From Myxococcales bacterium (GTDB taxonomy: Bacteria > Myxococcota > Polyangia > Fen-1088): a stretch of DNA of 7,390 nucleotides. Position 1 is the stretch's first letter. Every line of letters begins with the position of its first letter. The DNA lies in assembly GCA_003155465.1 (NCBI GenBank), contig PMCR01000524.1:1-7390 (forward strand), given 5' to 3'. Positions 1-7,390 of this stretch are shown here, piece by piece. The position numbers were made by a program, and so were the translations under genes. A model generated the notes under the pieces. That model was not told the origin of the DNA. It searched no databases and saw only the letters and a list, made by a program, of their open reading frames with translations.

Positions 1-870
1 GCAGGCCGCCGCATTCTCCGGGAACTCATGGTTCTCGAAGAGCAGGGCCAGGCGGTAGTAGGCATCGAACTCGTCGTCGGTGGCGGGTCCAGCGACGACG
101 AACTTGTTCAGAAAATGCTCCAACTCGAAGGTCAGGGTGGCGCGGTCAGAGGCGAGGCCAATGACCCGCACACAGGCCTCGCGGTAGTGCGGATGTGCAG
201 GCGGGACCCTGATCAGTTGTTCCAGTTCACGGTTGGCGTCACGGACTTCACGGAAGCACCCCGCAGCCTCGAACGGCTCGCCAGCCTCGGCGAAGAAACA
301 GGCTGCCTTCTCGGCATGGCCCAGGCGCCGGGCCAGCAGAGCAGCGCTCGACCACTGTTTGAGTCGCGAGTAGGCCTCCATCGCTGCATCGAGCCTGCCC
401 GCGCGTTCCAGGTTGCGCGCGGCCTCCACCGAGGCGACCGCTTCCGGGGACGCGCCTTCCTTCTTCTGGTACCCGAGAAGCTCGACTCGCCCGGTGGGGT
501 CGGCTTCCAGACGTGCGGCGTTGACGAAATCGCCCGCCTCCTGCAGGAGCCCCACCGCTCGGCCCCGCTCCCCGGTAGCCAGGAACAACTCCACCGCCTG
601 TTGGACATCGCCGCCCCGCGAGAAGCAAATGGCAGCCTTGAGTGCGACCTTCTTCTGGTTCGCCTCAAGGCCAAGCTGCTTGCGCCGGTCGTACTCGATG
701 CTGCGCAGAAGCGACTGTCCCGCCTCGATGAAGCTGCCGACTGACAGATACAGCCTCGCGGCGTCGTCGTATGAGCCGGCGCGGGCGTAGGCCTGGGCCG
801 CAGGCCCCGCCTCGCCGCGCTTCTCCAGCGCTTGCGCTTCGACCAGCCACTGCTTGCGCGACAACTCCAT
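1..870 (-). CDS. TPR-like helical-repeat protein (C-terminus beyond window)
   Basis: Reading the minus strand from the ATG at 870 gives an uninterrupted frame of 290 codons to the window edge, starting MELSRKQWLV, so the gene is partial at its 3' end. The protein is Ala/Leu/Glu rich, with repeating helix-turn-helix units of the type 'A..Y..AG....AA.L....G....A' (for example residues 22-55, 88-120, 155-205). This suggests a TPR or TPR-like alpha-solenoid, which would normally be a protein-interaction scaffold. I see no signal peptide, membrane segment or catalytic motif in the visible part. The start lies 7 nt after the pilT-like stop, and a GAGG sits in the end of that gene, so it is very likely co-transcribed and possibly translationally coupled with the ATPase. 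Its function is unknown; the context suggests a partner or adaptor of the two PilT-type ATPases. The frame is well supported by repeat periodicity and by position; the exact repeat family is uncertain. Confidence 0.85.
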   Translation of the reverse strand, partial: MELSRKQWLVEAQALEKRGEAGPAAQAYARAGSYDDAARLYLSVGSFIEAGQSLLRSIEYDRRKQLGLEANQKKVALKAAICFSRGGDVQQAVELFLATGERGRAVGLLQEAGDFVNAARLEADPTGRVELLGYQKKEGASPEAVASVEAARNLERAGRLDAAMEAYSRLKQWSSAALLARRLGHAEKAACFFAEAGEPFEAAGCFREVRDANRELEQLIRVPPAHPHYREACVRVIGLASDRATLTFELEHFLNKFVVAGPATDDEFDAYYRLALLFENHEFPENAAAC

Positions 871-877
871 CGCTTGG

Positions 878-1954
878 TTAGACCTCGTCGGGCAGTTCGG
901 CCGCCATGCGCCTGACCACGTCCGGGTAGTTGGCCACGCGCAAACCTTCCTCCAGAGTGATGGTGCCTTCCTTGACGTACTGGAAGATGCAGCTATCCAG
1001 GCTCTGCATGCCGCTGCCTGGATCGGCGGTCTGCAGATAGGCATCGATCTGGTAGCACTTGGCCTCACGGATGAGGTTCGCGATTCCGATGGTCTGCAGC
1101 ATGACCTCCAACACGGCCACGCGCCCCTCGCCGCTCGACCGCTTGCACAGCATCTGTGCCAACACCCCGCGCAGCAGGACCGAGACCACGCCGCGCACCT
1201 GCTCGCGCGATTCGTCGGGGAACACATCGATGATTCGGTCGGCCGCCTTGGACGCGGAGTTGGTGTGCAGGGTTCCGAACACCAGAACTCCGGTCTCGGC
1301 CGCTTGCAGGGCCACCTGGATGGTTTCCAGGTCGCGCATCTCGCCCGTCACCACCACGTCAGGCGATTCGCGCAAGCTGGAGCGCAACGCGGTCGAGAAG
1401 CTCTCCACGTGACGGCCCACCTGGCGTTGGGTGACGACGCTCTGTAGAGGCGAATGCACGTACTCGATGGGATCTTCAATCGTGATGATGTGACGGCTCG
1501 ATGTCTTGTTGATTTCGTGCACCAAGGCCGCGAGAGTGGTGGTCTTGCCCGACCCAGTCGGCCCGGTGATCAACACCAGCCCATTTTGCAGCTCGGTGAG
1601 CTTCTTGACCACCGGAGGCAGATAGAGCTCTTCGATCGTCGGCAATCGGTTGGGGATGATGCGGAACACGGAGCCGATGCCGCGCGCCTGCTGAAACATG
1701 TTCGCGCGAAAGCGCCCCACCTCGGGCAGCTCGTAGATGAAGTCCAACTCCTGATCGCGATCGAAGGCCGTGCGTTGTTCAGGGGTGAGAATCTCCAACA
1801 GAAACCGACGCGCGTCGGTTTCGCTCAAGGCCCGGAAGTTGAGCGGCACCAGGTCACCGTCGTGGCGAATCAAGGGCACCACGCCGGAGTGGAAGTGCAG
1901 ATCGCTCGCCTTCTGCTCCACCACCAGACGAAGGAAGGAATCTAGACGAGCCAA
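878..1954 (-). CDS. pilT: PilT-family twitching motility / retraction ATPase (variant His box)
   Basis: This is a 358-residue cytoplasmic AAA-like ATPase of the PilT branch of the secretion ATPase (GspE/PilB/PilT) superfamily, which as a hexamer powers pilus retraction. The N-terminal PAS-like domain carries ASDLHFHSG (residues 16-24). Walker A is GPTGSGKT (131-138), the Asp box is IITIEDPIEY (156-165), and Walker B is VVVTGEMRD (200-208) with the presumed catalytic Glu205. The His box reads ETGVLVFGTLH (220-230), so the usual first His is Val223 while His230 is kept. The residue before the 'PDV' of Walker B is Ser198, where Asp is usual. The C-terminal motif GIANLIRE (290-297) corresponds to the AIRNLIRE retraction motif, with Ala in place of Arg. 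Length fits PilT (about 345-380). I chose the TTG at 1954 because a perfect AAGGAGG lies 8 nt upstream and the protein then begins MARLDSFLRL, as PilT proteins do. It is the second gene of the operon. The symbol denotes family; it could equally be a PilU-like or other PilT paralogue. Confidence 0.93.
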   Translation of the reverse strand: MARLDSFLRLVVEQKASDLHFHSGVVPLIRHDGDLVPLNFRALSETDARRFLLEILTPEQRTAFDRDQELDFIYELPEVGRFRANMFQQARGIGSVFRIIPNRLPTIEELYLPPVVKKLTELQNGLVLITGPTGSGKTTTLAALVHEINKTSSRHIITIEDPIEYVHSPLQSVVTQRQVGRHVESFSTALRSSLRESPDVVVTGEMRDLETIQVALQAAETGVLVFGTLHTNSASKAADRIIDVFPDESREQVRGVVSVLLRGVLAQMLCKRSSGEGRVAVLEVMLQTIGIANLIREAKCYQIDAYLQTADPGSGMQSLDSCIFQYVKEGTITLEEGLRVANYPDVVRRMAAELPDEV

Positions 1955-1962
1955 GGCGTAGC

Positions 1963-1969
1963 CCTCCTT
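1963..1969 (-). promoter_or_regulatory. Strong ribosome binding site for the PilT-like gene
   Basis: The minus strand reads AAGGAGG here, a full match to the anti-Shine-Dalgarno core, with 8 nt to the TTG at 1954-1952. It lies in the 61-nt gap after the upstream HEAT-PilT stop. It decides the start: the longer open frame back to 2086 would overlap the upstream gene by about 70 nt and add a Pro/Arg-rich stretch without PilT resemblance. Confidence 0.85.
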
Positions 1970-2015
1970 GGGGTGGTCGCAAGGCCTCGCGGTGATCCAT
2001 CCCGAACCCGCACCG

Positions 2016-4838
2016 TCATTCCGACTTCTCTCCCTGCGCGCGGGCCGCGGCATTGGCTTCAGCAGCCCTGGCGTCAGCCTGGGCACGGGCGCCGCTGTCC
2101 GGCCCGGCCACCACCAGCTCGAAGTTCTTCTTGTTGGCAGCCCTCATGTACGCATCCTCGGCGCTGACCAGCCCGGCCTTCCACAGACGTTCCAAGTCCC
2201 CATCCATGGACTGCATGCCGGCGTCGCGCTGGGTGGCGATCACCGACGGGATCTGGAAGGTCTTGCCCTTCCGGATGAGGTTGGCGATCGCCTCGTTGTT
2301 GATCATGATTTCGACCGCGATGACACGCCCTTGACCGTCTTTGCGCTTGATGAGGTACTGACACATTACCGCGCGCAAGGTGTCGGCCAGCAATGAGCGC
2401 ACCTGCGGCTGCTGTCCCGGGGGAAACAGGCTGACCAGCCGATCGACGCTGGTGTCGACCGAGACGGTGTGCAGGGTCCCCAACACCAGATGGCCGGTTT
2501 CCGATGCGGTCACCGCGAACTGCACCGTGGCCAGGTCACGCATCTCGCCGACCAAGATGACATCCGGATCCTGGCGCAGGGTCGCGCGTAGGGCATTTTC
2601 GAACGAGGCGGTGTGGGTTCCCAGTTCGCGCTGATTGATCAGGCACTTCTTCTGCTTGTGCATCACCTCGATCGGGTCTTCCAGGGTGACTATGTGGCGC
2701 GAGCTTGTGCGGTTGATGTGGTCGATGATTCCGGCCAGGGTGGTGGACTTGCCCGAGCCGGTCGGGCCGCCCACCAGCACCAGCCCGTTCTTCATCTCGG
2801 CAAAGGTCTTCACGATCGGGGGCAGGCCAAGGTCTTCCAGCACCGGGATGCGATCCTTGACGATGCGGAACACGGCCGACAGTCCCGGCATCTGGCGAAA
2901 TACGTTGGCGCGAAAACGCAGCCCCTCGGACTTGAGTGCGAGCGAAAAATCGACGTCGCGCAAGGCCTGCAAATCAGCCACCTGCTTGACGCTGAGATGG
3001 GGAGAGATGATGGTCTCGATGTCCTCGGCGGAGAACACGTGGCTGGCGAGAGGCACCACTTTTCCCATCTTCTTCATGGTGGGTCGCAGTCCGCCCGCCA
3101 GGATGAGGTCGTCGCCCTCGTTCTCGGCCAGCCCCAGCAGCAGTCGCTCCAAGAGTGAAAGCGAGGCCTTGTCGTTCGCGCCGTCCTGCGCGCCAGCGAT
3201 GTTCCAGCGTGCCAGCAGCTCGCGCGCGGCGCTGCGCACGCGATGTTCCGGGTCGCGCAAGAGCGGCAGAATCGCTTGCGCCTGGCCGGGCTCGTCCAGC
3301 GTGGCCAGACAGGCCAGCACGACGAGCTTCATCTCGGGATCGGCGGCGGGCAGCAGCGCCGCCACCTGGGGCGCGGACTCATCGGCCTTCATCGCCTGCA
3401 GGGCCTCGACGCAAACCCGTTGCAGCTCGGGCTCTCGATTCAGCAGATCAACCACGTACGGGATGCTCCGGCGATCGTCGATGGCGCCCACCGCCTCGAT
3501 GGCGCGCTCGCGCACCCACCAGTCGGCGTCGCTCTGTGCCGCCCGCACCAGGGCCCCCAGCGCCGCGGGATCCTTTAGGCGCGACAGCGCATCGACCGCG
3601 TAGCGCCGGACAATGTCAGACGGGTCTTGCAGGTAGCTGACCAGGTGCCGGGTGAGCTGCTTGCCCGCCATGCTCACCAAGGCGTCCATCACCCGCTCCC
3701 GCACCCACCAGTCCTCGTCGCGCAGATGGCGCAACAGTCGGGGTGCCAGCTCGCCCGTGGGATCGCCCACCTTCTTGGAGATGTCCACCGCCATGCGCCG
3801 CACGTTCACGTCCTTGCTGCGCAGAAGCCACAGGATGGTGCGCGCCAGGTCCACCTTGCCGGCCAGGGCCAGGTTGGTCAGCACCTCGGCCGCCCGCGTG
3901 CGCACGTCAATCTTCTTGAAATTGAGGGCGGCGACGACCAGGGGAAGAATCTGGTCGTTGCCGATGGCCTCGGCGGTGTCCAGCACGGCCAGCCGGATGG
4001 CATGAGGGCCCGCGTACAGCTTGCGCTCGAGGGCGTCCACCGCGCGCTGCGAGCTGAACCGCTGCAAGGCCTCAACCGCGGTCTTGACCATGTTGAGGTT
4101 GGGCGAATCGAGCACCGGAGCAATGTGCTCGAAGTACTCGTCCTCCGAGGACAGCGCCGAATAGGCTAGCACGGCCTGCATGGCCACGCGCTCAGTGGCG
4201 TCGCGCAGGGCCGGAGAGATTGCCTTGGCCGCCCCCCGCAGATCCTTGGCCATCAGCTCGGGGTCGGCCAGGTAGTGCAGGGCATGCACTTTCTCGTTGG
4301 GGGAACCCACAGCCAGGGCCGCCGCCAGGGCTGGAATGGCCACCTGGCGGCCGATCGAAACCAGCACGTCCATGGCCTCGATCCGGCCCTGGAAGCCGGG
4401 GTCGCCACACAGAGCGCCCAAGGTCTGGAAGACGGTGGTGCCCCCGATCTGTTTGAGAATGCCGGCCACGCTCCGGCGCAGGGTTCCGTCAGGTTCCTTG
4501 AGCAGCGAGCACAGCTCGACGTGCCCTTCGATGCTGTTGACGTGCGGGATGAGCGGGCCGAGCAGGGACAGGATCTGTCCGTCGGCGCCGCGCAAGGCAC
4601 GGACGTAGGGCAGGAACAAAGCCTTGTCGACTACCCGCTCGGCCAGAGTGCGAAAGACGAAACAACGGTTGGTCTGGTCACGCGAATCGCCAGGCAGCCC
4701 CTTGCCGACCAGCACGCCCAGCAGGCGCTCGACGTCGTCGGGCGCGAGCGGGGGCGCCTCGCCCAGAAGTGCGTGGACCTGTGCCGGGCCGGGCCAACCG
4801 GCTGCCCGGAATCTCCTAAGCAGCTCCTTGCTGTCCAT
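2016..4838 (-). CDS. HEAT-repeat solenoid fused to a PilT-type ATPase
   Basis: The 940-residue protein has two parts. Residues 1 to about 545 form an alpha-solenoid of HEAT / PBS-lyase-like repeats of about 31 residues, with units such as 'D..VRRYAVDALSRL'; a pair of near-identical DWWVRER units falls at 376-382 and 439-445. Residues about 557-910 are a complete PilT module: a degenerate N-domain (ERLLLGLAENEGDDLIL), Walker A GPTGSGKS (691-698), Asp box IVTLEDPIEV (716-725), Walker B VILVGEMRD (760-768) with Glu765, His box ETGHLVLGTLH (780-790) with both histidines, and AIANLIRK (850-857). An Ala/Arg/Glu-rich tail (911-940) follows. PilT proteins are usually about 350 residues, so the N-terminal 550 are an addition. 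No signal peptide or transmembrane helix is seen, so it is cytoplasmic. It is the first gene of the operon, divergent from the kinase. The ATG at 4838 has no strong Shine-Dalgarno, but no better start is visible. The ATPase motifs make it likely to be an active motor; the solenoid probably binds a partner or sits on the hexamer rim (inference). Confidence 0.93.
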   Translation of the reverse strand: MDSKELLRRFRAAGWPGPAQVHALLGEAPPLAPDDVERLLGVLVGKGLPGDSRDQTNRCFVFRTLAERVVDKALFLPYVRALRGADGQILSLLGPLIPHVNSIEGHVELCSLLKEPDGTLRRSVAGILKQIGGTTVFQTLGALCGDPGFQGRIEAMDVLVSIGRQVAIPALAAALAVGSPNEKVHALHYLADPELMAKDLRGAAKAISPALRDATERVAMQAVLAYSALSSEDEYFEHIAPVLDSPNLNMVKTAVEALQRFSSQRAVDALERKLYAGPHAIRLAVLDTAEAIGNDQILPLVVAALNFKKIDVRTRAAEVLTNLALAGKVDLARTILWLLRSKDVNVRRMAVDISKKVGDPTGELAPRLLRHLRDEDWWVRERVMDALVSMAGKQLTRHLVSYLQDPSDIVRRYAVDALSRLKDPAALGALVRAAQSDADWWVRERAIEAVGAIDDRRSIPYVVDLLNREPELQRVCVEALQAMKADESAPQVAALLPAADPEMKLVVLACLATLDEPGQAQAILPLLRDPEHRVRSAARELLARWNIAGAQDGANDKASLSLLERLLLGLAENEGDDLILAGGLRPTMKKMGKVVPLASHVFSAEDIETIISPHLSVKQVADLQALRDVDFSLALKSEGLRFRANVFRQMPGLSAVFRIVKDRIPVLEDLGLPPIVKTFAEMKNGLVLVGGPTGSGKSTTLAGIIDHINRTSSRHIVTLEDPIEVMHKQKKCLINQRELGTHTASFENALRATLRQDPDVILVGEMRDLATVQFAVTASETGHLVLGTLHTVSVDTSVDRLVSLFPPGQQPQVRSLLADTLRAVMCQYLIKRKDGQGRVIAVEIMINNEAIANLIRKGKTFQIPSVIATQRDAGMQSMDGDLERLWKAGLVSAEDAYMRAANKKNFELVVAGPDSGARAQADARAAEANAAARAQGEKSE
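3505..3530 (-). repeat. DWWVRER-coding HEAT repeat unit, copy 2
   Basis: This stretch and 3694-3719 are near-identical and lie 189 nt (63 codons) apart inside the HEAT-PilT gene. They code for DADWWVRER (437-445) and DEDWWVRER (374-382). The spacing equals about two HEAT units, which suggests an internal two-repeat duplication that is still recognisable at DNA level. Confidence 0.7.
3694..3719 (-). repeat. DWWVRER-coding HEAT repeat unit, copy 1
   Basis: Partner of the repeat at 3505-3530; it encodes DEDWWVRER at residues 374-382 of the HEAT-PilT protein. The two copies share the core ACTGGTGGGTGCG (minus strand) and differ at a few positions, as expected for an old in-gene duplication rather than a mobile repeat. 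Confidence 0.7.
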
Positions 4839-5018
4839 GGGTCGTCTGTGAAGCGAGAATCCGTCGGGTGGGCATGCGCAGCAAACGATCTCAACTATCG
4901 GATGTCCGCCGACTTTCTACAACTGCAAGGCGACGCGCCCGCACTGACGCGCCGCAGCCGTCGGTGAAGCGTGCGGGAGCGCTGCGCGGAACCGGAAAAG
5001 GCGATAGACTGGCGCGCC
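4839..5018. promoter_or_regulatory. Divergent intergenic region between ATPase operon and kinase
   Basis: About 130-180 bp (depending on the kinase start) separate two divergently transcribed units, so it must hold at least the operon promoter and probably the kinase promoter. On the minus strand the best sigma-70-like match I see is TTGTAG (4922-4917), a 17-nt spacer, then GATAGT (4899-4894), which would give a leader of about 50 nt for the HEAT-PilT gene. It matches consensus only partly. For the kinase I found only a TAGACT (5005-5010) with no convincing -35. No clear operator or terminator is visible. Confidence 0.3.
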
Positions 5019-6506
<1,488 letters not shown>

Positions 6507-6509
6507 GAC

Positions 6510-6995
6510 CTAGTGGTGGTGGCCGCTGCAACTCGCGCACGCGCCGCAACTCGGCGCGAGGTCTTCGGGAGTGGCGGCGCGAACCGCCAACACCTGAACG
6601 TCGAAGTTCAGCGTGGCGCCAGCCAGCGGGTGGTTGGCATCGACGGTGATGTTCTCGTCGTCTGCTGCGAGCACCGTGACGATGCGTGATCCGTTCGGGC
6701 TTCGCGTCTGGAAGTGCATGCCCACTTCCACGTCCTGGACCGGGAAGTTTTTGCGTGGCACCTTCTGCACCAAGTTCTCGTCGCGCAGACCGTAGCCGTC
6801 CGCCGGGGCCACCGAGACCTTGAGCGCATCTCCGGCCGACTTGCCGAGCAGTGCCGTTTCCAGGCCCGGGATCATTGTTCCCGCACCGTGGACAAAGGAG
6901 AGCGGCTCCTCGCCGGCGGAGGAATCCAGAACCACGCCCTCCGCATCAGTGAGCGTGAAGTGGATGGTGACAACGGTCTCATTCCCAATCTGCAT
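6510..6995 (-). CDS. slyD: SlyD-like FKBP-type peptidyl-prolyl cis-trans isomerase
   Basis: This 161-residue cytoplasmic protein catalyses cis-trans isomerisation of prolyl bonds and acts as a folding chaperone. The FKBP core is split, as in SlyD: residues 1-72 (with PLSFVHGAGTMIPGLETAL, 31-49) and the closing strands ANHPLAGATLNFDVQV (120-135), with the insert-in-flap chaperone domain (about 73-118) between them. The tail (146-161) contains Cys150, Cys153, Cys156 and His159-161, a short version of the SlyD Cys/His-rich metal-binding tail, so nickel or zinc binding is plausible. The ATG at 6995 is preceded by GAGG (7006-7003) with a 7-nt spacer. It is transcribed alone as far as can be seen, and its stop is 3 bp from the convergent kinase stop. 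The family call is secure; the metal role is inferred. Confidence 0.95.
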   Translation of the reverse strand: MQIGNETVVTIHFTLTDAEGVVLDSSAGEEPLSFVHGAGTMIPGLETALLGKSAGDALKVSVAPADGYGLRDENLVQKVPRKNFPVQDVEVGMHFQTRSPNGSRIVTVLAADDENITVDANHPLAGATLNFDVQVLAVRAATPEDLAPSCGACASCSGHHH

Positions 6996-7025
6996 CTTGG
7001 TACCTCGAAGGGATGTTGAGATGAA

Positions 7026-7054
7026 AGAATACTGGGTCGATTCCCACTTTTCGA
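7026..7054 (-). promoter_or_regulatory. Candidate sigma-70-like promoter for slyD
   Basis: On the minus strand, TCGAAA (7054-7049) and TATTCT (7031-7026) are separated by 17 nt and each matches consensus at four of six positions. The local sequence is AT-richer than its surroundings. The predicted start point would leave a leader of about 25 nt before the slyD ATG, containing the GAGG site. The match is weak. Confidence 0.3.
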
Positions 7055-7065
7055 CGAAAGAGTGG
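7044..7065. promoter_or_regulatory. Dyad symmetry upstream of slyD, possible operator
   Basis: CCACT (7044-7048) and AGTGG (7061-7065) form the arms of an imperfect inverted repeat of eight positions with a 6-nt centre. Nested inside is the perfect 11-nt palindrome TTTCGACGAAA (7049-7059). It overlaps the candidate -35 of slyD, which suits a repressor or activator site. A hairpin terminator for the SDR remnant is less likely: no T-run follows on the minus strand, and the arms then carry an A/C mismatch. Confidence 0.35.
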
Positions 7066-7073
7066 ATCAGTAC

Positions 7074-7226
7074 CTAGCGCAGATCGCGTCCAACTCGGCG
7101 ATGCTTTGCGCACATGGACACTTCGAAGCCAGCCCTAGCGATGCCCGCGGCAATGGCCTTGCCGATGACCCCATTGGCCCCGGTCACGATGGCTACGGGC
7201 TTTTCTTCCTGGTTCGTGCGCATCAT
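7074..7226 (-). pseudogene. Truncated short-chain dehydrogenase/reductase (N-terminal fragment)
   Basis: A 50-codon minus-strand frame starts MMRTNQEEKPVAIVTGAN and continues with GVIGKAIAAGIARAGFEV, then ends at TAG (7076-7074). This is the first strand, the nucleotide-binding loop TGxxxxIG (here TGANGVIG, residues 15-22) and the first helix of the SDR Rossmann fold, which binds NAD(P)H. SDRs are about 250 residues; the YxxxK catalytic part and the rest are absent, and slyD begins 78 bp further on. The other two frames downstream show no recognisable SDR sequence, so the gene appears to be a deletion remnant and not a simple frameshift. No clear Shine-Dalgarno precedes the start. It cannot be a functional dehydrogenase; expression as a peptide is not excluded. 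Confidence 0.7.
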
Positions 7227-7340
7227 GCTGAACACTCGGGGCAGCGTCCCGCAGCCAGAAATTCTGGGCGAAGGTTGAAGCGATCCATCTTCAGACTCAG
7301 CCGCGCCCCGCGCCGAACTCCGTGACTCGGCATCCGCAGA

Positions 7341-7390
7341 TCACCAGTGATTCTGGCGTACCAACTCGCGCAGGGGTTTGCGCACGAAGG
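7341..7390 (-). CDS. Possible C-terminal end of a gene entering from the right edge
   Basis: On the minus strand one frame is open from the window edge and reads FVRKPLRELVRQNHW before TGA (7343-7341). The composition looks like a normal protein C-terminus, and its orientation matches slyD and the SDR remnant. Only 15 residues are visible, so chance openness in GC-rich DNA cannot be excluded and no family can be named. Confidence 0.3.
   Translation of the reverse strand, partial: FVRKPLRELVRQNHW

Noticed and set aside
28..744. Long plus-strand open frame of 238 codons
   Set aside because: It is antisense to the helical-repeat gene, whose minus-strand frame shows clear repeat periodicity and starts right after the PilT-like stop; the plus frame has no recognisable domain.
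1955..2086. N-terminal extension of the PilT-like gene to the ATG at 2086
   Set aside because: It would overlap the HEAT-PilT gene by about 70 nt and adds Pro/Arg-rich sequence unlike PilT, while a perfect Shine-Dalgarno points to the TTG at 1954.
2635..3603. Plus-strand open frame of 322 codons opposite the HEAT-PilT gene
   Set aside because: Ser/Arg/Ala-rich translation typical of the antisense of a GC-rich coding region; the minus strand has unambiguous ATPase motifs.
3200..4700. Repeated short sequences as a possible CRISPR or mobile repeat
   Set aside because: The similarities follow the codon-level periodicity of HEAT repeats within one open frame, with no regular spacers or terminal inverted repeats.

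Overview
The window is high-GC, densely coding DNA that most resembles a myxobacterium or related deltaproteobacterium. This rests on gene content: a membrane-anchored Hanks-type Ser/Thr kinase with a PEGA domain, a HEAT-solenoid/PilT fusion, and tandem PilT paralogues. It is an inference from family knowledge; there is no taxonomic marker here.

Left part (1-4838, minus strand): an apparent three-gene operon, read right to left. The first gene encodes a 940-residue protein with a long HEAT-repeat N-terminus fused to a complete PilT-type hexameric ATPase. The second encodes a stand-alone PilT-family ATPase of 358 residues, starting at TTG behind a perfect AAGGAGG ribosome binding site. The third begins 7 nt after it and encodes an alpha-helical, TPR-like repeat protein that runs off the left edge (290 residues visible). 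No pilin, PilB, PilC or other pilus assembly gene is visible. The PilT pair therefore sits with two solenoid (protein-binding) architectures instead of a pilus cluster.

Middle (4839-6506): a divergent intergenic region, then a plus-strand Ser/Thr protein kinase with one transmembrane helix and a C-terminal PEGA domain. Its divergent placement makes a signalling link with the ATPase operon possible but unproven.

Right part (6507-7390, minus strand): a SlyD-like FKBP prolyl isomerase with a Cys/His metal-binding tail ends only 3 bp from the kinase stop (convergent). Its upstream region holds a short dyad and a weak promoter candidate. Beyond that lies a 50-residue remnant of a short-chain dehydrogenase (SDR: only the N-terminal Rossmann motif, then a stop), followed by what may be the last 15 codons of another minus-strand gene entering from the right edge.

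The most interesting element is the HEAT-PilT / variant PilT / TPR-like operon. The two ATPases differ in motifs: the stand-alone PilT lacks the first histidine of the His box, while the fusion keeps it. This is compatible with a PilT/PilU-like division of labour or a motor serving something other than a classical pilus.
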